Source: Caprimulgus europaeus (taxonomy: Eukaryota > Chordata > Aves > Caprimulgiformes > Caprimulgidae). Taken from it: a stretch of DNA of 64,000 nt. Positions 35,247 to 48,600 of the stretch are shown here, piece after piece (within the stretch, counting starts at the first letter, position 1; the number at the start of each line of letters is the position of its first letter). The notes beneath the pieces are model-generated. The model saw nothing but the letters and a program-made list of their open reading frames with translations, searched no databases and was not told the DNA's origin. Both the position numbers and the translations under genes were made by a program. The stretch is from the NCBI GenBank assembly GCA_907165065.1, contig OU015543.1, positions 9,737,501 through 9,801,500 on the forward strand. The letters run 5' to 3'.

Positions 35247-38200
35247 TACAACAAAATGCGAGGAAAAATACAATATTAAAAATAATAAATAACTCGGAAA
35301 AATCAGAAACTAAGTGATATGAATGAGAAATATGACAATCAAATTCTCCTGCTGAGCCTTGCATTATTTAACATGCAGAGCATTTCCAAACTTGGTCCTT
35401 CTTTGATGGTAATGTATTGCCTAAATAATAGAAATTAATTCCTGGACATTCAGTCGTGTGGAATCACCACAGAAATGAAACAAAACAATGAAACCTGTTT
35501 TAGTGACACCACAAAACTACAGGAGATTCTAATTCAATGACCATGCTGTTCATTTAAAGCAAAACCTTGTTAGACTTGTTTAGCAATTTTAACTTACACA
35601 TATAAAACCGAGTTCAAACCATGGAAACAGAGAAAAGTTCCTATTGGCAAACCATGAATTCTCTCTTACTGCAGTCACTAATTCATAAGAAGCAGACAGA
35701 GTTGGCTTATTCCAAAGGACAGCAGTCGGTTTGAAGTTCTAGTGCAGCAAGCTTCAAAGCAGTTTTAACGAAATGTAGCAGTCTTGTTACAAACTAAAAT
35801 TCAAGGAACAAATATTTTCAGTTCAAAATCTCTACAGCAGCAATTAATGCAAACTGGCTACTAGATGTCACAAAATCACCTTCCAGAATAATAATAATAA
35901 TAAAAAAAAAATCCAAAAAATAAGGTCAAATAGTTTCTTTCCATAGGATTTATCCAGTAATTTACAAAATTAACCATTACATTCATCAGAAATGCCATTA
36001 AGTATGTGTTTCAGGAATGTGCTGCTCCTCACAGCCTTTCTGGATACCTCCCTTGTTGAATTTATTAGAAGATCTACCCTTCTAAAGTGAATTGCCAGTT
36101 ATTTTGTCATGATTGTTCTATAGGAAATACATAAAAGTAGGAGCAAAGCTGGGAGGGGGTTTTAATAGAAACCCAAACAAGCTAATCACGTTATTTGCTC
36201 TGAACTCTATTCTCCTTGATGAAAAATTCCTTGTCAAGTCCCACAGAGCTGTATCCCGTGATGCTTCAGTCAGGAACGCCGCTATTGTGCCTATGCAGCT
36301 CTGCCATGTGGCACTGTACTCTAAAGATGTACTCACTAAATAATCACATCATTTATTTTTGCAAAAGAAGTGATCAACACCTGCAAATCGCTCTCTGGTG
36401 TTTTTCTCCCAATAAATATGTTTGAAAATAGAACAGAAAGTACTGTGAAAAAAACAGTCATGAAAACAACCCCTTTGCCTCAAGATGTTCCACTGCAGTA
36501 CTGAGACCTTCCTTTTCATTTAATTTTCTGTGGTTTTGTGTGTTTGCTGGGAATATTCTAGAAAAAGTTATCCTACCTTAAAAAAAACCCCAACCAACCA
36601 ACCAAACAGAAAAAGATATTTAAAGATCATATTGACCAAATGACTGGTGGGGAAAGCAAAGCAGAAAGCAGCAGAGGCAAGGAAAAGCCTGGGGTATTGC
36701 TTATCCAAAGCAATGAAACATTACAGATCTTTTCATTTGCCTTCATTAGGAAGCAACATGGAGACAGTGTGGCTGGTGGTGATCCTTGTTGTGGCCAACA
36801 GTGAATTCAGGCTGTTTGGTCAATAAATCTGGTACTTCTGGAGAACAGCACGGCCCAACCACAGGCTACAGCAGCAGCGCACGCAGACGGAGACGCAGCG
36901 TTAAGCATCTGTCATTTCTTTCCGTGATATGAGCAGTGTCTTTCTCCTACATCTCTGTCATGCAGCTATTGAGATGTGTCCTATTCAGGTACGTTAATAA
37001 TTCTCCTCCATGCCTTATCCCCAAACCTACTCAATCTGATAATCAATGTCTCCACGTGGGATTGGAAATCAATCAGTTAAATATGAGTAAAGGGACGACT
37101 GCTTTGGTCTAATTGTGTCAACCCCAGATGCCCAAACATATATAGGAACAGTAATATGTAAGCACAAGGGCATTATGACTAGAACTGAGCAAATTTTTCT
37201 ATGACAAAGAACAAATTTGTTGAAAAATAGATTTTCAGGTGGAGCAGCCCTAAAACATCACTATATAGGTCACATTCAGGAAATGAAAAAAAAACAACCA
37301 AAAAATGCTTTATGTCTTCAAAGCTTTCCCTTCTCTGCCAATGTTCCAATTTTGCTACTAAATAAATAATAATAATAAAAAGATTAGACCAGTTATAACC
37401 ATGAATACTCAATCTGCACACTTGTTAAGCTGAAATCGTGAACTAAATGTAGGAAAGGTTTGTTTGCGTCATTACAGCGGCTTCTTTTCAAACAAAAAAA
37501 AAATTGTCACCCATTATTTACTCATCACACAGAATTACTAGCTCTGAGAAGAAAAGCAAAGCAAAACATGGACAGTAAGTGGGAGAATGCATGAAGTCAG
37601 ACCACAGCTAACCTACCAAGAGCTCCCAGATTTGGCTATCTACAGGATTTTAACTATCAAACAAATATACACTTGTTTTCAATGCAGGTTGGCAATGGAA
37701 TCACCTTTCCTGCTACTAAAACTACCCTATAAATATCACACATTCAAATAACTTCTACTGGATCTACAGCCATTGAGAAGTTCAGTGCATTTAAGCCAGT
37801 CAAATCACAGCATTGTGCTGAGAAGATGGCACAAATGTCCCCAGGTAAAAGGCCATCCCCAAACTGATTGTTCAATATTCAACAACAGTTCAGCTTTTGA
37901 GGACTCTCTTTTTTTTTATCCATGTACCATGTCCCCGGTGGTACAAACCATCACCCACTTTGATGGTACAAACCATCACCCACTTTGATGGTACAAACCA
38001 TCACCCACTTTGATGGTGTGATTCAGGTAATCACTGCCATTCACTGGGAATCCCACAGTGGCTCATGGAAACTTCCTCACTGAGCTTATATTTTGGAAAA
38101 GAAGGAAGAGACCAACTTCTGCCATTTATTTTTTCTCTTCCTTCCACAATCTACACTTCCCTACTGAGAAAACATCCTTTTCTACATTTTAATTCCTGAG

Positions 38201-39324
38201 ATTGAAGAGTGATTTCACACACAGACCAGGAAGAGCACTTCTGTTTCCTTCATGTCACCCTGCATGGGACTGAGTAGCCCCACGATTCGTTTGGTTTTTT
38301 AAAGTGACTGATTTTGTTCACCCCATCCCTAGAGAACAGTAAAACCTGGAACCAGCTTTCTGTTAGTAAAGATTGTGCTGTTCAGGAAAGATGTGAGGCA
38401 GGAAAGAAAAAGGAGTCTCATCTTTTTTTTTTTCCTTTACATTCAAGGTCTTACAGCGTAACTATCACTCTTCTTCCAGTGAGGACAAGACAGAATTCAT
38501 TGGTTTTGCTTCTCAGCTGGCTCAATTTAGCTGCTTTTTTTCAATCTTACACACAGAACAACATTGATGAACACCAATATCGACTTAAGAGATCACAAAA
38601 GGACAGGGGAGAGCTATTAAAATACATTTTCTACAAGAAATAGGTGGTTTCTTTTACAAATTCTGTGCAAGATAGAAATAGTTCAATGGCCTCAAAGTCA
38701 ATATAATTAATTACAATTGGGGCTTCAATACAGTGATATTTTAGGTTTGTGAAGTTTTCTGTTTGTTTGCCAGGCCCCAAATCCTGAGTCATATTGAGCA
38801 AAACGTGAATCTGAGTGATTGCTGTTGGTGTTCAAGTACAATGAGTCGCAGGTCAAAGGTTTATCAATGCACAGGAGAAGCCTGAGAACAGGAAGGATTT
38901 TAAAATTGGCTGTAAAAGAATAAATTGGGAGGGGTTTCTTTTTTTCCTGTTAACCCTGCGTTCTAGTTGGCACTAATTTGCCTCAGAAATCCTTGGCAGC
39001 TTTACTATATAGCTACTCCTAATTAGAAATGCTATGGCCTAGGTGAGGATTTGTAGGTAGGGTACTGCTACAGAAAGATTTCTTTTCTTTTATAGGGTTC
39101 CCCTCAGACTATTTCTTTGTATGTCAGTAAGATGCACCATATGGCTTGAAACACTACTTTAGGAATATATAAACTATGTTCTCTTGCATGCACTTCTCTG
39201 AAGAATTTAAGGATGGAGTCTGAGGAAAGAAGTAATCTTTCCACACCAGGAAGATTATTTTAAGGAAAAAAACCCAACAAAACAACCAATGAACCACCAT
39301 GACCTTTGTAGAAATTGAGTTATG
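35247..39324 (-). other. PITPNC1: Probable PITPNC1 long-form 3' UTR
   Basis: AT-rich sequence after the last coding exon with no further exon, consistent with the long 3' UTR that PITPNC1 has in mammals. It contains a 25-bp triplet repeat (37939-38017) and short (TAA)n runs (about 35889-35903 and 37360-37378). The extent is inferred; only the downstream position is seen. Confidence 0.4.
37939..38017. repeat. 25-bp tandem repeat, three copies
   Basis: Unit GGTACAAACCATCACCCACT plus TTGAT, starting at 37940, 37965 and 37990. The copies are identical. The exactness suggests a recent or variable expansion within the probable PITPNC1 3' UTR. Confidence 0.95.
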
Positions 39325-39377
39325 TCACTCTTGCTGTGGTAGACATGGCTTATCAGGAGGAAACATGCTGGGGTAAT

Positions 39378-39637
39378 TTAAAGGGTTTTTTTGGCTGGAT
39401 CTGGAAGAGTGAGAGTTTCTGGAGCAGACTTTTTCCGAGGCCGGTCTTTGGGAACTGTTAGGAATTCAGGAGCATCTGTGGAGAGAGGAGTTGATGGAGC
39501 ACTAGATGGAGCACTGCGGGTCGAAGAAGGCATGGAAATGTTAGAGATAGATATTGCAGGTGGGAAAATCCCAATCTTCTTGTTGGTAGCTTCCTGAGTT
39601 GCTCTTTCAAACTCTCGGACTTCATCCATTGTCATGT
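39378..39637 (-). CDS. PITPNC1: PITPNC1 long-form last exon, frame broken near its end
   Basis: The acceptor GAAG (39641-39638) joins in phase 1 to give [20 protein letters not shown]. The tail then carries [19 protein letters not shown] and [16 protein letters not shown], which include the two serine sites that bind 14-3-3 in the mammalian long form. Read literally it stops at TAA 39380-39378 after DPAKKTL. One more base in the T7 run at 39386-39392 (A7 on the coding strand) gives a tail containing MFPPDKPCLPQQE and stopping at 39327-39325. That matches the human C-terminus (GMHSSDKPCRPKSE) in length and spacing. The literal 86-residue end is therefore probably a sequence or assembly error, or a real truncation. 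Confidence 0.9.
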
Positions 39638-42600
39638 CTTCAACAAGAAGGAAAGAAAGAGAATCATTTCAAATGATCATTTCATTAACTCAGTTAAACT
39701 ATTTCCATCCAAATTCTAAATCAGGGAATGATTGCTTATCATGCATATCATTAAGTGATTCTCCACGTGAATGCCTTCCTATTGTAATGCACTGATTGGA
39801 GTACAATAAGCAGTTGACATAAAGAAAATGAAGTTAAGTACATTAATCACATACTAATCGTTCTTCTTCTACCTGGGTCTGAACTAAACAAAGAGTGCTA
39901 CCTCTGTACTGCTGGAAAAATCAAGCTATTTCACAGGCAATTAAAGAATACAAGTAGATACATGGTTAGCAAATAGAATTTTTCAGAACTTAATACAAAA
40001 TAAAACGAATAGGTTGTTGGCAGTGGTTTTTCTTTTCCATCTAAATTATGAGCATGAAAGGAGTAAAGGGTTGTCATCTGTTTCTTTGTCTACTGTAATT
40101 ATCAAGGATGAAAAATTCTCTCTCCCCTCATGCACAGCTTCTATTGACTTCTAACAAAGCCTAAAGAATTCCCTCTCACTTGATAAAGCCACAATACACT
40201 TCCCAACGTCTCCATCCAGAATCTGTACTTAAACATTTATGGCCAACTGACAAATCCACTGCTTAATTCCCTGCAACATAGAGGCCAAGTGAGATGAGAT
40301 GTTAAAGTCACTTCACAACGGAAAATCCGGTCCACAAAAAGCTTTAAAATCTTCCCATGGAGGTGACAAATGTGTCCTGGTGTTGGGAAACCCACAAGAG
40401 GGCAGAGCGATCCCAGCAGAGATGTGCTCCGAGCTCAGTCGTGCAAAACTTTTTTGATCAAATCCCAAATGAATGACATCTGCTACAGACTGGCAAGGTG
40501 AGCAAAAAAATCAGCAAGACTCTTCTGAAACCTGCTGCTTCACGTCTGCATTGCCTGTAAGGTGTCCACTGAGCCAAATGAAATACAATTTTAATGGTTT
40601 TCAATGAATGTCATGTTAAATTTGTAAATTTGAAGTACTTCATCACACCGTTTTATAGATTCTTTGAGCTCTGAAAGCTCAAAAAAACAGAAATAAAAAC
40701 ACTAGCTTTTTAATGAATTTTAAATTCTCACACATTTAGGTGTCTGAGCCACGGGGCTGGCGATGCTGCTTACCATCCCTATGACAAAATCCTGTGCTTT
40801 CAGTACATCGACACTTTTGAGCACTACCCAGCTGCATGGATTCGTAGCCTTGGTTGCAAATGTTATGTAGAAGAAGCTTTATGTTGTATTAAATCATCCT
40901 ATTAAATAAACAAAAGCACACACGTTGCCAGCTGCCTTCTCTCTTCCCTGCAGACGACATTCCAGGGACCTTCCCAGCCCACACTGCTGTGCCAGTTCGT
41001 AGGAGTGAGGACTCAGCTATTTCCAAATCTGTGATAAGTGGTGGAAATAAACAGATGGTCTCAGAGGAACTGTACCTACTTGTGTTGGAGAGAGATTTGA
41101 ACCTGTTTTGCTGATTTACATTTTGTTTCACCCTCTGACAGTGTGTGTTGCGTTTCTGAACTCCAAGGAGTTAAAACCACCCTGAACATCAAAGGGAGCT
41201 CGTGCATTCATTGCACTATTCTTGATTGAGGACTTCTGTACAACATGAAACAGAAGTTGTCTTGGATAAATGAAAGGGAAAGAGGACAGGAAGATTTCTC
41301 AATTTACTGGCCATTTCAGTGAAGACTGATTAAAGTCTCAGGAAGTGGCATCCTCCAAGACTATCCACTTCAAATTCAGACATGAAATACTTATTGTCCC
41401 TTCAGCTAACTTTGGCTTTTTAGCTTACGCTCGCTTTAAATTCACTTCTGATAAACACTCAAGTAAAACAAGCCCTCACTCTGAGCTAAGATGGCTCAGA
41501 CTCTCTTTTTTTTATTAATGACAAATTCTGTGCTGACCTCAATGACAATTTTGGAACTACACACAGCAGACTCCATTCAAAGCCAAAACCCGAACTGATT
41601 CCCAATTTACAGCTCAGCTGAGGAGTAACCTTGATGTGAATGGAGCTGCAGCATTACAAACACAAGAATCACCTTCACCTTCCTGGTTATTACTTAGACA
41701 ACATCTTCTCAGGCTGGTGACAGTTTTTGCTGAGTAAGAACAAAGGAAACACCTCAAGACCTTTGCAAGACCCTTCAGGCCTCGCCCCACACTAGTTCAA
41801 TGACTAAAACCATCACTGAGTTCTACAATGCAGTTGGTAGAAAGGAAGGAATAGTAACATTTCAAAAGCAATTATCACTACATCTTTTCTATTTGCAGAC
41901 AGCAGTAATTTCTAATTTTACCCTCCACTTGAGGTGCCCAGATTAGGAATTTAAATTCTTCATGAAGTTTCCAGAATCTGAACCAAAGAACCTACCCAGA
42001 AACCTGCCCTTCTCCCCAAACTGCTGCTACATACTGCCGAAACTACTCCTCACCTCGTTGGTAGCTAATCAATGACAACATTAGAATTAGTTTGAAAATA
42101 CTGAATAATTCATTAGCTTTTTTTTTCCCCTGGTGAAGCAAACAGTTTTATCAGTCCCACAGAATTTTTCCACTCCCCATGTTCTTGGCTTTTTGACTGA
42201 AGCACTCTGAACTCTTGCATTTTTTAACTATTCAAATAATAGAAAGTAAAACTCCTATTTAACTTCCTCTTTATACATTCAACTGAAATTTGAGAATTGT
42301 GTTTTCTGGAAGACAAGGAGCCATAATGAGCCCAACCCCACCCTTTCTTACACCAGTGGCAGTTTACAGTGCAAAGGAAAGGCAGGATTGCACTTCATGG
42401 AGAAAGATTCTGTTCCTACTGAAGCAAAACCTCCCCAAAATTCCACTGACTGGTCAGCAAGATCGGTTGGTTGCTCCTCTCTGATCTGTGCAGGTGTATT
42501 AGCTGAGGATGGGCAATATGTTTTAAAAATTGACATACTCTTGCTTTGTCATGGCTCTCTATTTCATCCACAGTAGATGAATGTTGGTTGCAAACTTTAA

Positions 42601-45600
42601 TGTTGGTTTTTTCATGCATATTTTTCTCGTATTCTCGAACATCATCCATAGTCATATCTGTAAAAAGTTCAAAATTGTTGGCATTTTCCATTGATTCAGT
42701 GCAAACTTATTTTTTTAATATATTTTTTTAAGGAGAAGGTTCTAGGAACGCAGAGTCTTTTAGCAGAAGCCAAAAAAGGATTTTAAATAAAGCATGGAGC
42801 AACTAACTTTATGAAAATGGACTCATAAAGGTAGTTATATCAGCCAAGGAAAGGTGCAAGAAGGTGAAGTCAAAGGGAGTCAGAGAACAGGAAGGAGTGG
42901 AAATTGTTTAGGAGTGTCTGTGTAACATAAGGTAGGAAAAAAGTTTTGAAGTGCAGGCCTTGGCAAAAGCCAAATCTTCTAAAAAGATTTTAGAAGATCC
43001 CTTGGAATAAAGGATAGATATGGAAATATTACAAATATTTACTTACCTTTCCAGGCACTTTCAAAAAGATTTTGTTATCTTTGCATAGTACATCCCCTAA
43101 CCAGCAAACATTCTTACTGTTAGAGCACAATCAGCTTGGATTCCAGAAACTAACATTTAATTATACTGGTAAATGAATTAATAGTGAATATGTTAACAGT
43201 TTTGTAGCCTCAAGCATTTTAATGAATTATAAGAATTAGCAATATTCTATAAATCAGGCTGATTCTAGGGGTAGGATCATTTATCATTGTCTGGGCATGC
43301 CTGATGCTGTCTAACTACTGCATAACGTGTTAGGTGCTTGCTATGTAACTCCAAGCAATTATTCCAGATTGCAAAAAGATTTGTCATAAACCACATTTCC
43401 AGTAAAACCTCAAAGAATCCAATTAATTGACTTGTGACCTTACTCTTCTGAGTATTCCCAAGCTTTCAATACATCCACTGGAGTAAGGTGTAAGTGATCA
43501 TGAAGGCTGTTGGAATTTTGGGCTGTTCTTTACAATGGTTTGGTAACTTCAGAGCTTCATGAAAATAGGCATCAACTTTTTACTCATAAAACTTAAACAG
43601 CATTTTATTAGCACAGTGTACTTGGAAATGTGTACCACTTCTGGGAAAGTACACTGTGTTTTTGTTCTCCAGGCTATTATTATTCTCAGGTTTATTATGT
43701 GCCACTTGGATTTGCAAATGCTTATATCACACCACTCCTTCTTATGTGATATGAGGCTCTTGCTGCATTTTAGGAGACAGCTTTTCAGGAAAGATTTAAC
43801 TTCAGCTGTTATACCAGTAGCACAATGTAATACTTCATCAGTGAAAATGAAATGCAGCCTCAAATTTTGATACAGAAGAAATATGGAATACCACTAACTC
43901 CTACTCTTTTAGCCTTTTACTATTATCTGGAATGACAAACAAGCTCATAAGCCATGTCAGTAACATGCTAAGGATGCATTTTGCCAAGCAGAGAACATGC
44001 TCTTTATTAGTAAATAACACTGTGAAAACAGATTTTCTTAATAGTAAAGCTAAATATAGTTTAGTAAATTTAATGACAAGACACATTCATACTTACAGAA
44101 CAGGTAACAGTAATCAGTCACTAACAACCATAACATAACATGTTGTTTAATAATGGATTTTATTACACTGATTATTTGATTCAGTTTAGCTGACATCTCC
44201 CAAGTCTTTCTCAAACTTTTATTTTAAAAAATGGTAATAGGCACATTGAAGGCCAACATGCTTTAAAAAATACACTTTTGGAAATCTCTCCCTACACACA
44301 TAAACATGTTGAGAGCAGGACCACAAGAGTTTTACAGATCCTATGTATCAAACTGAACTGGATGTATACAAATTGGATCTCACTCCTTTTGGCTTGTGAA
44401 ATACTGAGTTTCTAGTCAGAGTCTTACCCACTGTTCTGCTTCAGAACACCACAGCAGTAAAAGGGCTGCAGACAGCACTAAACTAACCTCCTGCATTTTT
44501 TTTAATAAATCTTGCTATATTATTCATATCTATTTTAGTCAGCCCAGATTTTTTAGGTTTTGTACTTAGCCTGACAATTAAGTTCAAAAAGCACACGATA
44601 TTATTTAGTAAAAAGACTCACTGTGATGGTAAAAATCCGTAAAGATAATTGTGTATCACAATATTTCATTGTGGAAAGAGTATTTTTGACAGGGTGCACT
44701 CAGAGTTAAGATTGGAAAATCTGTGGTTAAGTGTTTTTGGGCTGAACTTATTCTGTGTGTTTAACTTCATGATTACTCACTCGTTATCATTATCAATAAC
44801 TCTGCTAAAGTGCAAATGATTCCCTGCTTCCCAGTAACATTTCTTTATGTCTTGCTTTAATAGACATTTTGGGTAGATTTGAGGCAAATTTGTGGGCTCG
44901 ATTTTTACATGAAGTCAGGCTTCTTTATTTAAAGTCATCAGTTTCCCTGACTTCATGCAGGGAAAATAACAGATCACTGTATTTCAGCTAAAAAAAAAAG
45001 AAAATAATAAAAAAAATATTTTCAGAACTCTTTCTTACTGGATACAAAGTTCTCTAACCAGTTTTAGTAGATTTCAGTATTTTTATGATCATTACAACAG
45101 AAAATTTTCATGCGCTGTTAAATTTAGAGGAACATTGTGATATCAAAAGCAAATTTTTCTGCATTTTCCACAAATCAGCACCAGGAGTTTGTGGTTAGAT
45201 TCTAGTGTAGAGTTCTGCAGGTTTATAAAGTCACTGGAGATGGGTGTTTGCACCAGCTGGGCTAATTGGTTATTTTTAAGCAATGTAGAACATTTCTGTG
45301 TTTTAATGAAAGACAGGTAGCATTCTTGTCCATGAAATGCCCCAAATGGTGTTTCCTGAAGCTTAAGGAAAATCTAAATAAACATTCTAAATTTATGCCC
45401 AAATTCTTACTATATGGTACAGGAAAGTCTTAGAAACTGTTCTACAAGGTTCTGTGATTATGGATACATCTTACTGAAAATACAAGTGAAAAGCACAAAA
45501 TCCATGAGCTTATTTTATAAAGTAGGATTGGCTGTTTTGATATTCAGATTACTCTGTACTATTCCAAGTGCCCATTCCTACAGCTGCTTCATGGATTCAG

Positions 45601-48600
45601 AACAGTGTTTGCATGCAGCTGCTGCTGAATCAGACCCGGTAGGTTTTACATTCCTATCCATATTTCAGAAGGGATGTTAGAGCTCTGGCTTTTCTTTATT
45701 ACAATCCATATGAACAGTTTAAAACTTTCCTAAAAAGCTGAAATTGTGTTGGATCAGAGGCCCTAAGAGTTTGCAGTATGAAAATGACTGCGTGTTACTG
45801 CAGCTTTAGTGAGAAGCTTTATTGGAACCTGCATGCAGTTGTCTGTATAGCTGACTCTTGGCAGGGGCAGCTCCTACCTGCCTGCAATGCAGGGTGGTGG
45901 GACTGATGCACACACACTGAGATGTATGGGGTGTAAAGGTATCCCTGTATGCTGCCTGCTGGCTGCCTAAAATAACAGCCTGCTCTTGTACAAAGACCCT
46001 GCTGGAGATCAGCTCCATATGTTCCAGAGAAACTGAACATAGATCCATCTCTCTCATGAATAACTTACACTAGGACTTAGGTCCATGAAAACAAATGGAA
46101 GTCTGTTAAATGTCCTAAGCTTTGCAGCAGCCCCTTTAAAATGGGCTAAATTTGGAGAACACTTACCATACCACTCGTCAACCCAGGCAAACGCCTGCCG
46201 GTGGCCGATCAACAGGATATCTCTGACCACCTGGGAGACAAAGGAAAGGTTACACCTCTGCAGAGACAAAACATTGTACAAAAGCAACACTGTTGGCTTT
46301 CAACATGATTTAAAGTGAAAAATATTTGGACAGTTTTGTCCCTAAAGGGTCAGACATACTGGGGGCCCTGTAGTCCAACCTCCCACTTGAGGTGGATCCG
46401 TTGCCAGGACAGGATGACATTAGCATGGCTTTGCCTAGCGTGGGGAGCCATGTGGGGATGTGCACAGAATCCATTAATCTTTGGGCAATCAGATGTTCTG
46501 GAATTCTTTTTCCTTGTTAGCTTTTTAAACATGTGGAAGGTCAATACTCTGAAAAATATTATCATTCAGTTGTTAATTAAGTTTTTAGTAGACCAACTGG
46601 AAAACTTTCCCACTACATCCTTTCTAAGAAATTCTGCACGGCACTCGTGTATACTCATAAATACTTTGGCTCATCTACCTCTCACAGCATTGAAAATGTT
46701 ATTGATACTTTTTCTCAGTCTTACACCTGAGCAGCTCCAGGCTTTGTCACGTTTACACCCAGAGGTGAATTCTTTGGCTCTGCTCCAGACCTTTCAGATC
46801 TTGAGAGAGGTCTGAAAGCAGATTCAGCTGAGCCCCTTAGTCTCGATGCAGCCAAAGCTGCATTCCTGTACAGGGTAGTGCTCAAGTTCTGTTCTCTGAA
46901 GGATTAACAGCTCCTGTTTCACCCACCTTGTGTACAAATTGCTCTACTCTGGTTTGAAGTCCCCAGACTTCAAATTTCACAGTCACAAGTTTGTAGGAGC
47001 ACATAATTGGCTGATGGGTCTCTCTCCAGCCTTCTTTTAATTGGCCTCTTCCAGTCTTCTGTGACTTGAAATATTTAGGATCCTGCAAACCAAAGAAAAC
47101 ATACTGGGGAATGCAGGAGAGGAAGTCCTGTTTGTCAGTCTGCTAAAGTACATGCTTTGATAAGACATAAAATATGAAAACATGCTAATAAAGATTCTGA
47201 AAAAATAATATGAAATTGACTTAAATAAGCACTAGGACAGACTAAAATCCAATCCTGTCTTTTATCCAACAGCCAGTGAATCGATGGCAGCATATTCTTG
47301 GGGATGCTTTGACAATCATATCATCTAGGACATTTTCTGCTATAGGAAAATATGTTATTGCAAGTCACCACAATATAATGCACTCCAAGGGTTATTTATG
47401 GCCTTTGGGGAAAAAAAAATAAAATTGCTTCTTCAGAGCTTGCTTTTGCACTACTGCCTCAGTGTGACTTACTGATAATTTCTACCCAAGCCTGTCTTCC
47501 TGAAACCATGTCCCATTTGAGCTTTGACACATCAACACTGATGTGACCCTGACAATGCCATTTTCAGTTTTAAATGAACTTCTAGAACCAGGTGGTCAGC
47601 TAAGTACGAAACTTCCCCAATTTAGTCATCGCTGGTTCCAGCTGAGTTATGGGCAAAACACTGACTAATTTCAACTCTCTCTTTTATGAACTGGAAAATC
47701 CAATAAATTGCTGTTGAAATTACAAAAGCAAGACAAAAAAAAAAACCAACTAAGGACATTAGTTCATCTTTAAAGTTTACTTTTATCTGTATAAGATATA
47801 GTTTTATCTATCAAAGTGTTATTTTCCATATTGGTATAATTGCATTTCACTCTATGTCCAATCCCATTTAATTACATCTTGTAAACAGAAATAATTTACA
47901 GGTAAGCATTGATTTACTAAACTTGAAAATAATGTAGTTTCAGTAAATTCACAGTGCAGCTTCTAAAATCTGTCTTCAAGAATAACCACCAGCACTTATC
48001 TGCACTGCCTTCCACAGAGCTGAGTTCTGGGAAGATCTTTTAAATCTATTATCTATTATATCTTGTTATAAAAGCAGTTGAACAGGTATTTAAGTATGTG
48101 CTCAAATTATGTGCTAAATGGAAGACAATCAGGAGAAAAACTATCAAAAAATTGGTAAGACTACACTGATCTCCATTTTCTTTCATTCAGTGTGAGCTTA
48201 TATATCACTCAGCATTCCTTTTTTCTCATGTTTAGTTATCTCCTGGCTTGGCTTCCGATTTTATCCAGAAACTGAAGCTCTGTCATTAAAGCTTCTTTAC
48301 AAAGCTCTAATGAGGTGATAACTCTTTCTTCTTTGTGCAAGTCATTGCTTTTATTGCTGACATATTCTTTTCTAAATACAAACTTTAAGTTTGCAGTAGA
48401 ATAAGGTTTCAACATTAAATCACCATAAAAACAATTCAGCGTCATCATATATCAGAGCAACACACCACTGTATATCACAACTCACAGTCACATGCTGTTG
48501 CTAATCTCCTCACTCAGTACAGCCTGACCTCGGGTTCATCTAGATATTTTCTGGTTGAAAGAGCTGTTTTATAACTCATTATCGCCTCAAGCAATCAATA

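Noticed and set aside
46315..46815. Plus-strand open frame of 166 codons opposite PITPNC1
   Set aside because: Lies in an intron over a possible degraded CR1; no known homologue and no supporting promoter or splice sites.
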